Shown piece after piece: positions 18,126 through 26,194 of a stretch of 64,000 nucleotides of DNA. How positions within the stretch are numbered: the first letter of the stretch is position 1; every line of letters begins with the position of its first letter. The position numbers were made by a program, and so were the translations under genes. The stretch covers positions 124,001 through 188,000 of the forward strand of contig NZ_SGXJ01000008.1 in assembly GCF_004216905.1 (NCBI RefSeq). Direction: 5' to 3'. The stretch is from Kribbella sp. VKM Ac-2569 (GTDB lineage Bacteria; Actinomycetota; Actinomycetes; Propionibacteriales; Kribbellaceae). The notes under the pieces are model-generated. The model was not told where the DNA came from. It was given only the letters and a program-made list of their open reading frames with translations, and did not search any database.

Positions 18126-18329
18126 TCAGCCTCCCTGCGTCGCGCTGACGATCTCGACCCGGTCGCCCGGCCGCAGGGTTGTCTGCGCCCATTCGGCCTT
18201 GGTCAGCACGTTCTGGTTCACCGCGACCGCGATCCCGGTGGCGCGATCGGAGTACTCCGCGATCAGCTCGGCCACCGACTTGCCGGGCGGTACGTCGACC
18301 GCCGTACCGTTCACCCAGACGGATTCCAT
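18126..18329 (-). CDS. thiS: Sulfur carrier protein ThiS
   Basis: A 67-residue ubiquitin-like protein that ends in Gly-Gly, the residues adenylated and thiocarboxylated to deliver sulfur to ThiG. The family pattern VAVNQNVLTKAEWAQTTLRPGDRVEIV is reduced here to its key parts: AVNQNVL, PGDRVEIV and the C-terminal GG. The start ATG is directly behind the riboswitch expression platform, with a GGGAGG ribosome site at about 18335-18340. Confidence 0.96.
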   Translation of the reverse strand: MESVWVNGTAVDVPPGKSVAELIAEYSDRATGIAVAVNQNVLTKAEWAQTTLRPGDRVEIVSATQGG

Positions 18330-18335
18330 CGCTTC

Positions 18336-18424
18336 CTCCCTACGCCGGAATTACCCGATTCAGGTTCAGCGGTCGGTGACGGGGGAGTCACCCTCTCAGC
18401 CCACTTCCTGCGAGCTCCCGCGGA
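18336..18424 (-). promoter_or_regulatory. TPP riboswitch (THI element)
   Basis: Read on the minus strand, the leader holds the conserved thi-box parts in order: a GGGGAGC-like P1 start near 18423, GGGCTGAGAGGG, a variable hairpin, CTGAACCTGAT-like CTGAACCTGAA, GGGTAATTCCGGCG and a closing GTAGGGAGG. The final bases overlap the thiS ribosome-binding site, so ligand binding probably blocks translation. A TATAGT -10-like hexamer lies just upstream at 18432-18437. Confidence 0.95.
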
Positions 18425-18446
18425 CGTTCCGACTATAGCTGACAGC

Positions 18447-19391
18447 TCAATCGACGGCTGTCCCGGTCAGGAGGGCCGCGAGCTCCGTCGGCCGGTACAG
18501 GACCTGTTTGCCGGTGCGTTGCGGTTCGACGAGCCCGGTACGGCGCAGTAGCTGCAGGTGCTGGCTCACCGCGGACGGCGTCACCTTCAGTTCGCCGGCC
18601 AGGTCGGTCGTCGTACGGGGATGGGTGAGGAGCTCGAGGATGTGCGCTCTCGGCGTACCGATCAACTGGGCGAGGTCGTGGCGGGACGGTGGCTCGACGA
18701 CGGACCACAGGTTGGCCTGACCGCGCGGCGGGTAGCCGAGCAGCGGTTCGGCGCCGGGGTCGAACGGGATGACGGCGTGCGGTCCGAACAGGGTCGGCTG
18801 CAGTACGAGCCCGCGGCCGTCGACGTGTTCGGTGCGGCTCTGCTCGGCGACGCGGTCGACCTTGAGTAGTCCTTCGGCGTAGGTGATCGCTGGGCCCAGG
18901 CCGTTGAGCATGGCGCCGGTCCCTTGCTGGGTGACGACGTGGCCGCGGTAGCTGATGTCGGCGGAGAGGAGGGTGCGCATGCGGCTCCAGTACGGCGCCA
19001 TCACGGCGTCCCAGTACTGGCTTAGCGCCTCGACCACCTTGTCGATGGTCAGGTCTTCCGGTAGCTCGCCGTTGACCGCTACTAGTTGTCGCTCGAAGGT
19101 GTCCGGTTGGACGTTTGCGATCACGTCGAGCTCGTCGGAGAGCTGGGTGAGCGGCGAGGTCGGTCGTGGCGTCAGGAAGTCCGGGCTGCCCATGGTGTCG
19201 TTGACGAGCCACCGCAGTACGGACCAATCCAGGGCGGCGACCTGCGGCTGTACGGCGCGAACCCAGCCGAGCTGCAGCGGGAAACGGCCGGGGTCCCTTA
19301 GTGCGCGCAACGACAGCACCATCTCCGCCACCGGCGACACCGCGAACCGGACGTCGGCCAGATCCTGCGAGTTCAGGACGTAGGTGAGCAC
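18447..19391 (-). CDS. ArsR-type winged-helix regulator with N-terminal DUF5937-like domain
   Basis: A 314-residue protein whose C-terminal 70 residues form an ArsR winged helix (ILELLTHPRTTTDLAGELKV, SAVSQHLQLLRRTGLVEPQR). The long N-terminal region (FAVSPVAEMVLSLRALRDPG) is the domain common to actinobacterial HTH proteins of this shape. There are no obvious metal-binding cysteines, so it is unlikely to be a metal sensor. It ends 23 bp before the thiS riboswitch region but has no visible role in thiamine control. Confidence 0.88.
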   Translation of the reverse strand: MLTYVLNSQDLADVRFAVSPVAEMVLSLRALRDPGRFPLQLGWVRAVQPQVAALDWSVLRWLVNDTMGSPDFLTPRPTSPLTQLSDELDVIANVQPDTFERQLVAVNGELPEDLTIDKVVEALSQYWDAVMAPYWSRMRTLLSADISYRGHVVTQQGTGAMLNGLGPAITYAEGLLKVDRVAEQSRTEHVDGRGLVLQPTLFGPHAVIPFDPGAEPLLGYPPRGQANLWSVVEPPSRHDLAQLIGTPRAHILELLTHPRTTTDLAGELKVTPSAVSQHLQLLRRTGLVEPQRTGKQVLYRPTELAALLTGTAVD

Positions 19392-19460
19392 CGCACCTCG
19401 CTTTCAGTCACGACATGAAGTATGGCCGAATTGTCGGTGCCTGGTGGGAGCGTGGTTTGC

Positions 19461-19880
19461 ATGGGGTTCCGAGCGATGGACGACGACGAAATAGCAGAGT
19501 TCCTGGCGCAGCCGCTGGTGGCCGTGCTGGCAGTCGACGACCCGGGCTGGTCGCCGCATGTGACGCCGGTGTGGTTCCGCCACCTGCCCGACGACAACAG
19601 ATTCCAGGTGATGACGCCGGCCAAGTCGAAGAAGACCAGACTGCACCGGACCGGCACAGGCGAGCTGTCACTCTCGATCCAGACGGTCGACGGGGCGACG
19701 GCGAAGTACGTCAACATGCAGGGCGTGGCGCGATTCCTTCCGCTTGAACCGGACCTGCTGAACGCGATGGTGGAGAAGTACCTGCCTGAGGAGCACCGGG
19801 CGGCGTACCTGGCCAATCCACCCGAGGACTCGATGTTCGACATCACGCCACGGCGCATCACCACAGCGGTCATCGACTGA
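19461..19880 (+). CDS. Pyridoxamine 5'-phosphate oxidase-like (PPOX/FDOR) protein
   Basis: A split-beta-barrel flavin/F420-binding protein of 139 residues: VAVLAVDDPGWSPHVTPVWF, then VMTPAKSKKTRLHRTG and VNMQGVARFLP. These are standard PPOX-class segments. Actinobacterial members bind F420, FMN, heme or biliverdin; cofactor is not decided by sequence alone. ATG 19461 is preferred because a GTGGGAG stretch lies about ten bases upstream; ATG 19422 would add 13 residues. Confidence 0.85.
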   Translation: MGFRAMDDDEIAEFLAQPLVAVLAVDDPGWSPHVTPVWFRHLPDDNRFQVMTPAKSKKTRLHRTGTGELSLSIQTVDGATAKYVNMQGVARFLPLEPDLLNAMVEKYLPEEHRAAYLANPPEDSMFDITPRRITTAVID

Positions 19881-20074
19881 CACTTCACCGTGCTGCGTCG
19901 TCGTACGCGTATGAGCGACTATTACGCACTTGATGGGAGCGGACGTCGACGCACCCGGCAATGACCTTCATCGCGACCGCCGACGTACCGACCGGCCCCC
20001 AGCGCTTCGACGTGACCGGTTGCCGACCGTTGGGGAGGGCTACTGCCCGATTCGGGTAGGTAATCCTCCCCGAT

Positions 20075-20716
20075 CTACTCGCAGGCGATCCCGTCGCGGT
20101 CGGCGTCGAGGCGATATTTATCGGAGCCGATGACATCGATCGGACCATCGACGTACTCAGGGCCGTTACCGCTCCCGCCCGAGCAGTCGACGTCACTGGC
20201 GATCGGAACACAACCGGAGTAGTTCGGGTCGCACCCGCCGGACTCCTCCGGCTCCTCGACCTTCGTACCCACCGCCGTCACCTGCGACCGCGGCTCCTTC
20301 GCGACCTCCTGCCGAACCAACCGCTTATCCGTCTGTGCGCCGTTCAAGTACGTGATCCGGTAAACCAGCCGCCGCGTACCGTTGACCCCCGCCGTAAGGA
20401 TCGTCCGCTCACCCTTCGCCAACGAGTCGTCCGTCACCGTCTTCTTCTTGAACGGAATCACCTTCAACTCCACGACCTCCTTCGTCGTGGTGACCGACGG
20501 CTTGACCTTGGGCGCCGCGGACGTCCTCGGCGGCACGACCGGAGCAGATGTGGTACCTGGCACCGGCGTAGGCGTCACGCTGACCTGCACACTCGCGATA
20601 GCAGCCGGCTCACCCGCCCCCGACGTACCCGAATCCGCCCCACACCCGCCAACGAGCGCCACCACCGCGACCGACCCCAACGCAGCACGAAGCAACAACA
20701 CGATCCATCCCCCCAA
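20075..20716 (-). CDS. G5- and excalibur-domain lipoprotein
   Basis: The N-terminus is a lipoprotein signal ending in LVGGC, so it is probably anchored outside the membrane. A Pro/Thr/Ser-rich linker follows. Then comes a G5-like domain (about residues 80-150, KKKTVTDDSLAKGERTI) and a C-terminal excalibur calcium-binding motif (CDPNYSGCVP, DADRDGIACE). Excalibur domains in actinobacteria are linked with cell-surface proteins and calcium; G5 domains may bind cell-wall glycans. A cell-wall-associated role is inferred. Confidence 0.9.
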   Translation of the reverse strand: MGGWIVLLLRAALGSVAVVALVGGCGADSGTSGAGEPAAIASVQVSVTPTPVPGTTSAPVVPPRTSAAPKVKPSVTTTKEVVELKVIPFKKKTVTDDSLAKGERTILTAGVNGTRRLVYRITYLNGAQTDKRLVRQEVAKEPRSQVTAVGTKVEEPEESGGCDPNYSGCVPIASDVDCSGGSGNGPEYVDGPIDVIGSDKYRLDADRDGIACE

Positions 20717-20879
20717 ACCCGCCGTCGGTTCCCCCCGCGGCAGGATTTGTCAGCACCCGGACCACCCGAGCGAATTCCGATCTGTACCACCACTCCGGGT
20801 AGCCACGCAAGCCCTCACCCCAACCCCCCACCAAGCAAACCCCCACCAAACCTGACACACTGTTCCCCTCACCAGATGA

Positions 20880-20952
20880 GGGCCTCTAGCTCAATTGGCA
20901 GAGCAGCGGACTTTTAATCCGCGGGTTGTGGGTTCGAGTCCCACGGGGCCTA
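20880..20952 (+). tRNA. tRNA-Lys (UUU anticodon)
   Basis: The cloverleaf is complete: a 7-bp acceptor stem, a GCTC D-stem, an anticodon stem GCGGA/TCCGC around CTTTTAA (anticodon TTT), and a T-arm GTGGG-TTCGAGT-CCCAC. The CCA end is not encoded. The 3' half of this gene is the insertion site of the mobile element and is repeated at 57,209. Confidence 0.96.
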
Positions 20953-20955
20953 CAA
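20918..20955 (+). repeat. attL: 38-bp direct repeat in the tRNA-Lys 3' end
   Basis: The 38 bases from the anticodon-stem 3' side to three bases past the tRNA end are identical to 57,209-57,246. Bases just outside differ on both sides (A against T on the left, G against A on the right), so the core is exactly bounded. Insertion kept the tRNA intact at this end. Confidence 0.93.
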
Positions 20956-21056
20956 GTTTCCGCAGGTCAGGCGCCTATCGGCGCCTCGGCCGGGACCGTC
21001 GGGTCTGCATTTTACTCTGCCAATACGCAGAGTCACGACGGGCAGCCGACTGCGCG

Positions 21057-21191
21057 TTGTTGAGCGACGTTTCGCATCCTGTCGCGCTGCTCTCGTTTCG
21101 TCCGATCCCCGGCCCGCCCAGCCGTTGAGCTGTCACGTGCAGCTGGACTGTGGAGGGCCGAGATGAGCAGACCGCACCTTCCGATCGGAAC
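21057..21191 (+). repeat. 135-bp direct repeat, copy 1 (integrase leader and 5' end)
   Basis: It is identical to 24,605-24,739 (offset 3,548). Similarity continues past one mismatch for about 50 more bases with small indels, then ends. It covers the integrase leader and first codons. The segment 20,953-21,419 holds no intact gene apart from this remnant. Confidence 0.9.
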
Positions 21192-21250
21192 GTGGGGCAA
21201 CCACGATCCCGTGGTGAGAGGAGAAGGTCGTCAGTCCGATTCCGAGAGGA
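21163..21250 (+). pseudogene. Truncated integrase 5' end
   Basis: The ATG at 21163 corresponds exactly to the ATG of the integrase N-terminal ORF at 24711. It begins MSRPHLPIGTWGN as in the intact copy, then loses frame and similarity. It is a remnant of a second, related integrase or a duplication product, lying about 200 bp inside attL. Confidence 0.7.
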
Positions 21251-21419
21251 CGATCCGCCAAACCTCCAGGTGAGGATCGACTTTCCTCGATGCCCGTGGT
21301 GCCCCGTGCTTCCTCGCAGCATCCCCGAGGTCTGGTCGATCAAATGCGCCTAGAAGCCACCGTCAACGCAGAGCCGGACCGGCCGCCCCATCGCGAGAAC
21401 AGAGGGTCGCCCGCCGTCG

Positions 21420-23210
21420 TCACAGGGCCTGGTAGTAGTTGTGGATGGTCGCCGCCATCAGCTTCCGGCGCTCGACCAAGAACTCTTTGTAACTCCCGGC
21501 TGTGACCTGGGCCAACCTGGCCGGGACGGCGTTCTCGGCGAGGTTCGCAGCCAAGTCATCAGGGTCTGTGATCTCTCCGAGGACTAGCTGCGCGGACTCG
21601 GTCTGGGTGGCGATCTCGGCCATGTACTGCATCGGCGGCTTGTTGCTGATGCTGATGTTGATCGCCGTCTCAGTGAGCGCGAAGTTCGCGACCTGGTTGT
21701 AGTCGCCGCGGTCCGGGTAGCCGTTCTTCTGCAGGTAGTCCTTGGGCACGATGTGGTGAATGTCGCCCGACTGTTGTTGCATGGCCGCGACGGTGATGCC
21801 CTTTGACAGAAATCCGCGAGAGTTGTTCGCCACCTGTGCGGCCAGGAACGTCTGGAAGAACGGGCTGACCGTGCTCGTCGTCTCGAGGGCAGCAGGGAGA
21901 GCGACTGCCCAGAAGGCATCCGACAGTTCGGATTCCTCAACCTGCTTGAGGTAGTTCGCGGGTCCTTGTTCGCCGATCCGGCGGATGTCTTGCTCCCAGG
22001 TTGACTCGAAGCTGCCGGAGTGGCGGCCGGTGAGCATCGACATCACGAACCAGCGCTTCACGATCCGCTTCCGTTCGCCTTCACTCATGGCCTTGTCCCC
22101 GCGCAGGCGGAGGTAGAGGGCGTAGGCGAAGTTGAGGGCGTTCTTCGAGTTCACCATCCCCGGCGTGATGAAGCCCGCGGACTTGATGAGCATCAAGAAG
22201 TTGTCGAAGTGGTAGTTGTTTACGATCTGTAGCAGCGCACGCTCGAGCTTGTCGTACGCGACCGGGATCCGCTCCTCGTCGACCCTCCGGGTTTCCGGAT
22301 CGCGCCCTGACAGCTCGCTGACGATGCTTGACGCCTTGCCGCGGCTGAAGCCGACGAGGCCGGTGACTCGAATGATGTCGCTGTACTCGGGGTCGTAGAG
22401 GTCCTCGGCCTCGTCCTTCAGCCAACTGATGGCCTTGAGGTATGAAGTGCCCGCGAATTCGTGGTCGTTTTCGTTGATGTCGGCGTAGGCGTGGGGTGCG
22501 ACAGCGAGGTGGCAGAAGTAGTCGATGAGCTTGCGCAGGTTTCGGCCGCGATCGCCGTAGGTCGCGATCTTGCTCATGGCGAAGTCGGCGCTGCTGAGGG
22601 GGACGCCCTTGGAGTTGATCCGGATAAAGATCTCGGAGACGGTCTCGACGTCCAGGTCGTCGGCGAGGCCGATAATGCCGATCTGGGCGTTCTTGATGCC
22701 CTCGAGCCGGGCCAGGTTCGTCTCGAACGTCTTGGCGTCGACGTCGGGGTTGCGCTCGAGGTACTCACGCGCGAAGGACAACGGCGAGTCGGCGTTAAAG
22801 TACTCGCTGATATCGGAGATCCACTGCGGGTTCTTGCCGATGACCGGGGTCAGGGTCGCGAACTCCTCGGTGATTGGGTTGAACGCGATGGTGATCCGAA
22901 CGGCCTTGTACTTCTTGTTGATCACCTTGAGTCCGGCGACGGCGGCGCGGAGGGAGGTGATCCGCTGTTGCCCATCGATGAGGATCTGCTGGTGGGCTGC
23001 GACCTGGCCGCCCTTGAGCTTGGCTCCGACCGACTGCCACGTGATGAGGTAGCCGACGGGGTAGCCCTTGTAGAGCGAGTCCATGAGGTCGCGGACTTTG
23101 ATGCTGTCCCAGACGAACGGGCGCTGGAGCTCGGGGATGGCGATGCGGTCGCCCTTCACGTCAGTCAGCAACTGCGTGACCGCTGACTGCGTTACCGAGT
23201 ACTTCGCCAT
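21420..23210 (-). CDS. DUF262 (GmrSD-like) protein with HNH nuclease motif
   Basis: The 596-residue protein has an N-terminal DUF262 ParB-like NTPase core (IPELQRPFVWDSI, YPVGYLI, LIDGQQRITSLRAAVAGL, FIRINSKGVPLSSADFA). A C-terminal HNH-like segment (DIHHIVPKDYLQKNGY with a following Asn) matches the DUF1524-type nuclease. GmrSD enzymes are type IV restriction systems that cut modified phage DNA using NTP hydrolysis. Single-protein forms such as this are frequent in defence islands. The ATG follows an AGGAGAG ribosome site. It is the first large cargo gene inside attL. Confidence 0.88.
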   Translation of the reverse strand: MAKYSVTQSAVTQLLTDVKGDRIAIPELQRPFVWDSIKVRDLMDSLYKGYPVGYLITWQSVGAKLKGGQVAAHQQILIDGQQRITSLRAAVAGLKVINKKYKAVRITIAFNPITEEFATLTPVIGKNPQWISDISEYFNADSPLSFAREYLERNPDVDAKTFETNLARLEGIKNAQIGIIGLADDLDVETVSEIFIRINSKGVPLSSADFAMSKIATYGDRGRNLRKLIDYFCHLAVAPHAYADINENDHEFAGTSYLKAISWLKDEAEDLYDPEYSDIIRVTGLVGFSRGKASSIVSELSGRDPETRRVDEERIPVAYDKLERALLQIVNNYHFDNFLMLIKSAGFITPGMVNSKNALNFAYALYLRLRGDKAMSEGERKRIVKRWFVMSMLTGRHSGSFESTWEQDIRRIGEQGPANYLKQVEESELSDAFWAVALPAALETTSTVSPFFQTFLAAQVANNSRGFLSKGITVAAMQQQSGDIHHIVPKDYLQKNGYPDRGDYNQVANFALTETAINISISNKPPMQYMAEIATQTESAQLVLGEITDPDDLAANLAENAVPARLAQVTAGSYKEFLVERRKLMAATIHNYYQAL

Positions 23211-23350
23211 TCATCTCTCCTCTTCGTGCACAGGAAGTTTGGTGGGGACTTCCGACATCCGCACCGGCTAAGTGACTGACTTGGCGGTACTGAACAGGCA
23301 ACTTGTAAAGCGGTGGCGAGGATTGGAGTTACCCGCCCCCAACTTGGCGG

Positions 23351-23680
23351 TTACTCGATGAGGCTGTAGGAGCCATCGGGATGACGAACGAAGTACTCCG
23401 TGTAGCCCACTGGATTGCCCCGGCGGTGCTTGGGCAGAAAGACACCATATGTGCGATCGGCCCACCCTGGGCAAGCGCGACGCACATCAGCCGGCCGAAA
23501 GCGCTCGGGTAAGTCGCCACGCCTGCGCGCAAGGCGGATGTCTTCGACGAGACGGCTCACGACTTCACTGTCGCATGACTTGCTGAATCGCTCCAGTTCA
23601 CGACCATCACACCGACGGGCTGGAACCTCAGCCACTCTGGGCTGGGTCGTCGAGAACCGCGTGACGATCACGAATGCCAC
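23351..23680 (-). CDS. Hypothetical protein, possible small winged-helix protein
   Basis: I do not recognise this 109-residue protein. It is basic and predicted helical in the middle (VVSRLVEDIRLARRRGDLP), then carries a compact pattern FRPADVRRACPGWADRTYGV, FLPKHRRGNP and GYTEYFVRHPDGSYSLIE. That ending looks like a winged-helix or nucleic-acid contact module. It lies upstream of the DUF262 gene on the same strand (140 bp apart) and diverges from the next gene. A role beside the DUF262 protein is a guess. Confidence 0.55.
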   Translation of the reverse strand: MAFVIVTRFSTTQPRVAEVPARRCDGRELERFSKSCDSEVVSRLVEDIRLARRRGDLPERFRPADVRRACPGWADRTYGVFLPKHRRGNPVGYTEYFVRHPDGSYSLIE

Positions 23681-23794
23681 CTTCCCAACGAAGGCGGTGT
23701 GTATTAAACCCGGAGTGGCTGAAGATCCGGGCTACAGTCAGTCGCGTCCTGTAGACATTCGGCGCGTGCCAGTTAGTGGCAAAGGGGCCTCATC

Positions 23795-24493
23795 TTGAAC
23801 CAAGAGTCGACAGGTCGCACCGCGCCTACCACTGCAGGCGTCTTGGCGGTCATGCGGAAGCGGCAACACTGGTCCCAAGCCGTCGAGCGCCTTCGCGACC
23901 TTGCCGGTTCGCGCGGGGACGGGCCCCATAGGGCCGATGAAGAGTACGGCGAGGTGTATCGCGGACGCCGCGGGGCGATGGTTTTCGATGTGGTGGTCTC
24001 CCGGCAGCGGAAGTATCACAGTGTCGTCTTGCCTCGCGTCGAGAAGTGGGCCGCGGCAGGTGACCCCTCCTTGGCGAGGCTGGCGCAGAGCGAGGTGCCG
24101 GCCGAGCAGTTCGGGCTGCAGCGGAGCGAGCCGGTAACGCTTCAGACGGTGGCGGCTAACCTCCTCGCCTTTTGCCGTGACCAAGCGGTTTCGGAGGACG
24201 AAGGCTGTCGAGCATGGGCCGACGGGGTTCAGGGTCTCGAGCACGCTCCGAAGTTGGACCCGATCGTTGGTGGGGTGTCGGGGATCGGCCCGGCACTGTT
24301 CGCATACATGCGCATGCGATGTGGATCCGACGCCTTGAAGCCGGATCTACGGGTCGCCGGTGCACTCCGCAAGCTGGGGTTCGACGTGCCGGGCGATGAA
24401 CATTCCATCCTGGTTGTGGCGCGGGCAGCGGCGGCCGAGCTTGGCGTCAGCCTGCTCGTCCTCGATCAACTGCTATGGGGCCGCGACGGTTGA
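23795..24493 (+). CDS. Hypothetical protein with HhH-GPD (DNA-glycosylase-like) C-terminal region
   Basis: The 232-residue protein is not a known named gene. Residues about 155-232 resemble a helix-hairpin-helix glycosylase core: VGGVSGIGPALFAYMRMRCG, then ALKPDLRVAGALRKLGF. The PDLRV Asp sits where the catalytic Asp of endonuclease III (VDTHV) lies, while the Nth-type lysine is absent. The N-terminal part has an RRGAMVFDVVVSRQRKYHSV segment and is basic. The call rests on pattern only. The ATG has no strong ribosome site. Confidence 0.6.
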   Translation: MNQESTGRTAPTTAGVLAVMRKRQHWSQAVERLRDLAGSRGDGPHRADEEYGEVYRGRRGAMVFDVVVSRQRKYHSVVLPRVEKWAAAGDPSLARLAQSEVPAEQFGLQRSEPVTLQTVAANLLAFCRDQAVSEDEGCRAWADGVQGLEHAPKLDPIVGGVSGIGPALFAYMRMRCGSDALKPDLRVAGALRKLGFDVPGDEHSILVVARAAAAELGVSLLVLDQLLWGRDG

Positions 24494-24604
24494 ATCTCAG
24501 TGACCAGTCACACCTGTAGCGAACCTGGTGAGCCAGCGCGATTCCTCTGATGCACTGCGAGCCACCATCTCCACTTTGCAGCCTCGGCGCAGACAGTCCA
24601 CTCA

Positions 24605-24739
24605 TTGTTGAGCGACGTTTCGCATCCTGTCGCGCTGCTCTCGTTTCGTCCGATCCCCGGCCCGCCCAGCCGTTGAGCTGTCACGTGCAGCTGGACTGTG
24701 GAGGGCCGAGATGAGCAGACCGCACCTTCCGATCGGAAC
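24605..24739 (+). repeat. 135-bp direct repeat, copy 2 (integrase leader and 5' end)
   Basis: Perfect copy of 21,057-21,191. The 3.55-kb interval between the copies holds the DUF262 gene and its two neighbours, so the repeats frame that module. Confidence 0.9.
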
Positions 24740-24935
24740 ATGGGGCAACGTCCGATCCCGTGCTGAGAGGAAGGACGCCGAGGGCAAGGTGGTCTCCTGG
24801 CGCGCGTCCGCGTACTTCCGTGACCACGACGGACATACCCGTGAGGTCACCGCGTCCGCCAAGACCAAGGGCGCAGCCGAGCACCGCCTACTCACGAAGC
24901 TGCGAGACCGGGCAAAGATCACGCAGTACAGCTGA
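24711..24935 (+). pseudogene. Integrase N-terminal (arm-binding) part, ends at an apparent frameshift
   Basis: This 74-codon ORF has the AP2-like arm-binding start of actinobacterial tyrosine integrases (IGTWGNVRSRAERKD, VSWRASAYFRDHDGHTREVT, GAAEHRLLTKLRDRA). It stops at a TGA at 24933-24935. The rest of the integrase continues in another frame from 24932 (LSPTDKINDLIDLWIEKLEE), which has no start codon before 25118. One extra base after 24932 would join the two. This suggests a frameshift mutation or a sequencing error; no slippery site was seen. Confidence 0.75.
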
Positions 24936-25117
24936 GCCCGACGGACAAGATCAACGACCTCATCGATCTGTGGATCGAGAAGCTCGAGGAACGCATCGAA
25001 GACGGCCGTCGATCACCGACGACGCTGACGACGTACCGCACAGCCATCAAGAACCACGTACGGCCCGCCCTCGGCGAACTCCTGATCGGTGAGGCAACCA
25101 CACCACGCATCGACAGA

Positions 25118-26137
25118 GTGATCGGAACCATCAAGCGCACCGCCGGTCGATCCACAGCGAAGACCTGCCGCGCAGTCGTCTCCGGCATGATGCAACTAGC
25201 CGTCCGGTACGGCGCCCTGACCGTCAATCCGGTCCGCGAAGTCGAAGCGATCGAGGCCCGCCCCAAGGACCCGCCCCGAGCACTCACCAACGAAGAGATC
25301 GCCGGCCTACGGCAACTCCTGACCACCGACAAAACCGCCGTACGAGCCGACCTGCCGGACCTGGTCCTCTTCATGCTCGGCACAGGCGTCCGAATCGGCG
25401 AGTCGCTCGCCGTCCTCTGGTCACAGGTCAACCTCGAGTCCGGCGCAGTCGAGATCACTCACACCATGGTTCGCGTCCCAGGCCAAGGCTTGATCCGCAA
25501 GGCCCCGAAGTCCAAGGCCGGCGTACGCGCCCTACCCCTCCCAGACTGGGCCGTCACCATGCTCCGCCGACGCCACGCAGCCGGCGTCCTCCCCGACGAA
25601 CCCATCTTCGCCGACTCCCTCGGAGGTTTCCGAGACCCGTCCAACGTCCGCCGAGCCCTCCGCCGCGCTTTGTCCCCCGTAGCCAGCACCGCCCGCCGCG
25701 ACCTAGGCAATACCCTCCGATCCGCCCGCCTCCAAGCCGGCCTCACCCGCAAACAGGTCGTCACGAAGCTCGGCTGGCCAAAGACCAGACTCGAACTCAT
25801 CGAGAACGGCCGCATCAAGCTCGACCGCGAACTCGTAGCCATCCTCGTCAAGACCTACCGCATAAACCTCGACGCATCCCCCACCCTCAGCGCCCAAGTC
25901 GACCAAGCAGCCCAGCCCTCACCCTCAGACGCCCTCACCTGGATCCGCTCCCACACCTTCCGCAAAACCACAGCCACAGCCCTAGACCGACGAGGCCAAT
26001 CCGCCCGCCAAATAGCCGACCACCTAGGCCAAGCCCAAGTCTCCATAACCCAAGACGTCTACATGGGCCGCCGAATCCACAACCCCTCCGCCGCAACCGC
26101 CCTGGACCAGGAGTTCGCAGACCTCGAACTCTGGTGA
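25118..26137 (+). CDS. int: Tyrosine recombinase (integrase), catalytic part with internal XRE-type HTH
   Basis: From the first in-frame start (25118) there are 339 residues; similarity clearly extends upstream to 24932. Catalytic residues are R92 (GTGVRIGESL), H279 and R282 (SHTFRKTTA) and the nucleophile Y315 (DVYMGR). Between R92 and H279 there are 187 residues, about 70 more than usual. The extra part (about 193-247) reads as an XRE helix-turn-helix: NTLRSARLQAGLTRKQVV, LGWPKTRLELIENGRIKL. This could contact the attachment site or act as a regulator. It is the enzyme for tRNA-Lys integration, if functional; the frameshift in its N-terminal part makes that doubtful. Confidence 0.85.
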   Translation: MIGTIKRTAGRSTAKTCRAVVSGMMQLAVRYGALTVNPVREVEAIEARPKDPPRALTNEEIAGLRQLLTTDKTAVRADLPDLVLFMLGTGVRIGESLAVLWSQVNLESGAVEITHTMVRVPGQGLIRKAPKSKAGVRALPLPDWAVTMLRRRHAAGVLPDEPIFADSLGGFRDPSNVRRALRRALSPVASTARRDLGNTLRSARLQAGLTRKQVVTKLGWPKTRLELIENGRIKLDRELVAILVKTYRINLDASPTLSAQVDQAAQPSPSDALTWIRSHTFRKTTATALDRRGQSARQIADHLGQAQVSITQDVYMGRRIHNPSAATALDQEFADLELW

Positions 26138-26194
26138 GAACAGCACCGTGCATGGTCGCCGGAGATTGGGTCAACCTCTCGCCGACCGTCGACC

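Noticed and set aside
24900..24940. Programmed -1 frameshift in the integrase
   Set aside because: No X-XXY-YYZ slippery site or downstream hairpin was seen; mutation or sequence error is simpler.
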